Part shown: positions 60,241-64,000 of the stretch, one piece after another
How positions within the stretch are numbered: position 1 is the stretch's first letter
Layout of the letters: every line of letters begins with the position of its first letter
Origin: Metallyticus violacea
Lineage: Eukaryota > Arthropoda > Insecta > Mantodea > Metallyticidae
Length of the DNA: 64,000 nt
NCBI GenBank assembly: GCA_030762175.1
Contig: CM060846.1
Location: forward strand, 238,690,012 to 238,754,011
Reading direction: 5' to 3'
The notes under the pieces: model-generated
Seen by the model: only the letters and a program-made list of their open reading frames with translations
Database searches by the model: none
Told to the model about the DNA's origin: nothing
Program-made: the position numbers and the translations under genes

Positions 60241-62303
60241 AGGTGGTCATGTATCTAGATCTACGCACCGCATAAAAGACATTAAAAGTACATGTTATGT
60301 GCTGAGAAATACTCCTTGTGTCTTGTTAATATTCAATTACGTGATGTCGTGTAGCAAAGGTTATTGATGCTTGAGTTTGTAATAAACAGCACTACAAAAT
60401 ACATATGAATACATAATAGCAAAGCAATATAGTTTAAAATTAATTAAGTAAAAGTAACGAAAACAAAAAGACTACTATTATTGGCTATATTGTCAAAGGA
60501 AGGGCGATGTGTTCTTAGCCTAGGCAAGGTCGAGGCACCCAAATGTTTTATTAATTGTTTTACTCAAACTTAAAGTAAACTAAATGTTTAACTAGTAACA
60601 GCTAAATAACATATGCTATATATGTGTGAAACTTGGCTAGTAAACATTTCATAAAATACTCATTCTGTTTATTTCTGCTATAAATTTTACATTTCTTAAG
60701 TTATTGTTACAGGTCAGCCGCGTAGCGAGGCTCAACATAGCGGAAACAACGCTGAAGCACAGAGAACGACTGGTGTCTTACTGCTAGCACCACCACTCCC
60801 CCTTCTAAAAGCAGTTAGGTGTATGACGTCCAATCCTTTGCAGACGGATGCAGCAATAGGGCAACCAGCTGCATAATTGGATTGTATTCAATTTTATTTT
60901 TCTTCCGTCCTCATTATTATCCTCATCTTGCCTTAGTCGCTTGAAAGTCTGAAAAACTGTTACAGCGGTACATTTTGCAACGGCAGATGATAACCAAAAG
61001 TTTTGTTTTTGTCCACTACCTACTTTTCAACTTCACATGCAGAACAGTGCGTCACAAGAATAGTCTTTTGATAAGAACTGATAATTGTTCGCAAAAAGAG
61101 TTAGGAAAAAATTTGCGAGATATCAGGGTCCAATTGCATAGTAGATAGATTTCCCAGCACTGCTGATAGAAGTGTTTCGTAGGAACCCTATGCCGTATTG
61201 TTCGAGGCCAATGTGAGCAGAAGTTATAACATAAAATAAAATCTTTGTGTAACCCTTAAGTATTTCGCGGTATTCCCGGATACGATATTTTAAGTGGTTA
61301 AAGGTAGATAAGATAGCATAATTTAGTAAATAATGTTGCCGTTTTGTTTCTATTTTTGGCTATTGATGGACGAATCGCCCCAGTAGTTCCTTCTTGCCTT
61401 CTTAAGGTGTTTCGGGATAGTTTCGTAGCCTCTTAATTGCTAGGTTAGTATACTTATTGGGTTCTTGCGGGATGTTGAAGTCAAATAAAAAATGTTATGA
61501 CAGTAAAATAATGTTCCTACTTGAAGTATATGTGAGAGCATGTTAAAACTATTAAAGGAGAGGTAAGTAGGGTTTAGGAGTACAGGTCACAATCAGCAAT
61601 GACCATGTTAGCTATTATTTTTCGGACTGTGATATCTGGCACGATACAAAACGAACTTAGGGACGCATTACCCTTAGTAGTAACATCGAGAGTTGAACTT
61701 TGGGTCTTACCTAACATTACATCTTACACCAGTTAACTCCACAGATGATCTCCTAAGAAGAGATGAGTCATTCTTTGCCACACCATTTGTCTTCACTGAG
61801 AATGCCCTGATATCTGACACCACAAAGTATCAGATTATAAAAAATACAACACCTTCTCATTATGGTCAATATCTCACACCCCACAACATTGACATGTGTT
61901 TTATTAATCCCGCTTTGCTGCCTGAGGCATTAGCCTCTGATTTAACCAGTAACGCGCATATTGCCTTGGTATAACTTTGCTAAATGTCACAATCCTCCTG
62001 TGGCTAATTGCTTGATTAAAGAATGTTATAATGACAAATATAAGTTCCTCCAATGGACATAAATGTTTAGTAACCAAATGAACGCATGTTCATTCCAACA
62101 CACTTGTTTAGCACGATAAAACATATTTTGCCACTTATCAAATTTAGGCCGTTGTATGCTAAATAGTATATATATATATATTATACTGCAGACCATCGAT
62201 GATGTAGTAAACCCCAATAGTTCAAAGTTGTTATGAGGTTGGTTATACTTATAAGGCATAAGGGTATACTACCTGCTATATATGCATACCGACAGGAAAA
62301 AGT

Positions 62304-62324
62304 ATATATATATATATATATATA
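62304..62324. repeat. (AT)n microsatellite
   Basis: Run of about ten TA units; a similar shorter run lies at 62167-62181. Confidence 0.9.
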
Positions 62325-62820
62325 CTTCCATGCATGACGGTGTGTAGTGTGTGATTTTTTATTAGAATATTAGTCTCAAACAATGCAAATAGGAATTTCA
62401 GGACACACCACCATGTATCTTCTCGGTCAAATGTCGATGTTCAACCTGATTTTATCGTTTCTGTGTATGACATCACACGGTTGAGTCTTTTGGCCTTAAT
62501 CAGCTTATTTTTGCATTTAGTGCTTATTATATGGTTTAATTTTGTTATATTATTAGCAACGTGATTGATTTAGTCTATCATCTCTCATCCATTTATTGTT
62601 ATATTAATGAACGCATTGCTAGCAATGACTCAACCATGTGCTGCGATCTTTCGATTTATTATGTTTTTTCCATAATAGCTTTAATTCTGCTTAGAATTAG
62701 TAGCACGAAAATGCAGGGGAGAGCTTACCTAGCTTTTGAAGATAAGAATTTTTCGTTTTGGTTAGACCAGATACCAAAAGAATTATATTTTATTTTAAAG
62801 ATAACTTCACTTTGTGGGGA

Positions 62821-62886
<66 letters not shown>
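62821..62886. repeat. (TTA)n microsatellite
   Basis: About 22 ATT/TTA units, source of the poly-Leu, poly-Ile and poly-Asn frames. Confidence 0.98.
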
Positions 62887-63693
62887 TTTACATGCATAAA
62901 TAACGGTACTGTCTTTTTCTTTGTGTTTCATATTAGACTTTTTCTGCTTATGTTTTGGGGCACCTGACTTTATAGCTACTTCCGTTACTTCATTGTTACT
63001 CCGGTATTTCCTTTGCCCCTTTCTTATTAAGGCCAATTACCTGGCTGCATCTTCTACCATCTTCTATTGTCTCCCGTGTTATTCTACCCCATCCTCTATT
63101 TTGTTCTTTACCTTCATAGAACTGATTATTAACATATACCTTTATTTATGTTTCACCTCCCTTCCTGTACCAATGATGGAATGAGTTTCCCGGTTCCTAT
63201 GGCCATCCACATAACGGCGATGACGGACGGTACCTAAAACGTCCGCAGTATTGCGCAGCCCTGAATCCACATCGATTGGCGAGAACATTACACCACTCTC
63301 TGGAACATAACAACAGGATTCTGCGCCAAAATAATATCTCTTCATTTTAATATCACCTACATTTTATTTCAGGTGCCCTTTGATAAGAAATCGAATGTAC
63401 TTTATAGTTATAGTGCATTTTCATTATTGGAAATATTTTGCATTCTAAGCACAGCTTATTATGCAGTATCTTTACATTTCAACTGTTGTCCTATAGATAC
63501 AGGTAGAAGATAACATTTATGTGATTCTTTACTGTTAGCCCTTCTGACTTTTCAGTGGTTTTTCCAAGCCTTAACACCCGTTTAAATCTAACAGGATAAT
63601 TATGGTGTTTTTAATAGGGAAGGGCTAGTTTTGTGTTTGTTGCTGTTATGGTATCTGTCTCTAAGGACAGTGCTTTCCTTGGCGGCGAAGGTA

Positions 63694-64000
63694 TGTCGCA
63701 TACACAGATTGTCACGAAAATAATTTGGACATTTAATAATAAGATTTTGGTATTGGGAACGGTAAATTACCTTTCTTTAATACAGCTGTTGACAACAGTC
63801 ATTCTGCATAACATCAGCTAAAAGAGTGGCAGGTTCACGCTGCCGGGCATTGCACCAGGAAGCCATGCTTCCCTGTAGAAAAAGCAAAATCAGGAAATTC
63901 CTACTTAGGTTTTTTCAACTCTGTTCATTACCAGCATAGGTGGCGGTCAATACTAACGTTGAAAAGATGAGTTGAACTTTCTATTAATTGATTTACAAAA
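63694..64000 (+). mobile_element. 3' LTR of the Ty3/gypsy element, cut by the window edge
   Basis: It begins TGTCGC in a position matching TGTCAC of the 5' LTR and follows that LTR to GATTTACAAAA (equivalent to 52797-52807). About 265 bp more should lie beyond the window. A weak purine-rich stretch (GGCGGCGAAGG) just before it could be the polypurine tract. Confidence 0.85.

Larger units (their letters stand above)
60241..63690. other. Gypsy 3' region between integrase and 3' LTR, unassigned
   Basis: Some 3.4 kb separate the integrase from the 3' LTR, longer than needed for a two-gene gypsy element. One open frame of 93 codons (61693-61974) and GC-richer text at 60.7-61.5 kb show no family I recognise. 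It may be a lost third gene, a further insertion, or captured sequence. AT and TTA repeats occur at 62.17, 62.31 and 62.82 kb. Confidence 0.4.

Noticed and set aside
62561..63036. Frames with poly-Leu, poly-Ile and poly-Asn
   Set aside because: All derive from the TTA microsatellite at 62.82 kb.
1..64000. CRISPR array, operons or an undescribed defence or secretion system
   Set aside because: No spaced direct repeats of the right form; the spliced gene, SINEs and other elements show this is animal nuclear DNA.

Overview
The window looks like nuclear DNA of an arthropod, most likely an insect with a large, AT-rich, transposon-filled genome. The evidence is a single spliced host exon encoding the C-terminal half of a Cdk5 activator (p35/Cdk5alpha) of insect type, long gene-free stretches, at least ten copies of one tRNA-derived SINE, and remnants of mariner, IS630/Tc1-like, hAT (ZMYM1-like), pogo-like, piggyBac, Penelope-like, LINE and Ty3/gypsy elements. 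I see no bacterial operons, CRISPR arrays, rRNA or plausible functional tRNA genes. The species cannot be fixed from the sequence.

Layout. 1-33.06 kb: probably intron (or 5' flank) of the Cdk5 activator gene. It carries SINEs (1.25, 2.2, 4.3, 21.5, 22.4 kb), a foldback element at 5.8 kb beside a decayed C2H2 zinc-finger reading frame, an inverted pair of Penelope-like GIY-YIG fragments at 10.9-12.2 kb, two long palindromes that look like Penelope termini (14.7 and 19.9 kb), a decayed multicopy DDE-like gene (15.1-16.6 kb), an IS630-like transposase relic (18.6 kb), a ZMYM1-like hAT relic (23.9-25.5 kb), a second SINE type (26.4 kb) and a long decayed LINE (27.9-31.2 kb). 33.06-33.56 kb: the Cdk5 activator terminal exon. 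33.56 to about 38.6 kb: AT-rich, with almost no recognisable transposon, and a candidate very long 3' UTR. 38.6-48.6 kb: intergenic, with a third Penelope family fragment (42.9 kb), SINEs, a mariner relic (45.2-46.1 kb) and a decayed copy of an arthropod multicopy gene of unknown function (46.5-47.7 kb).

52.5-64.0 kb: a decayed Ty3/gypsy retrotransposon on the plus strand. The 5' LTR is at 52492-53071 and the 3' LTR starts at 63694 and runs off the window. A piggyBac element inserted into it, and a LINE in turn inserted into the piggyBac; a SINE also landed in the pol region. This gives a readable relative chronology.

The Cdk5 activator exon is the only reading frame I would call an intact functional host gene. 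The most notable unexplained structure is the repeated occurrence of inverted (head-to-head) dimers of element ends in the 5.8-20.1 kb interval. Hammerhead-ribozyme-like cores (CTGANGA, stem, GAAA, and in two families GTC) occur in the termini of three distinct Penelope-like families. All identifications were made by eye from translated motifs and repeated sequence; none was checked against a database.
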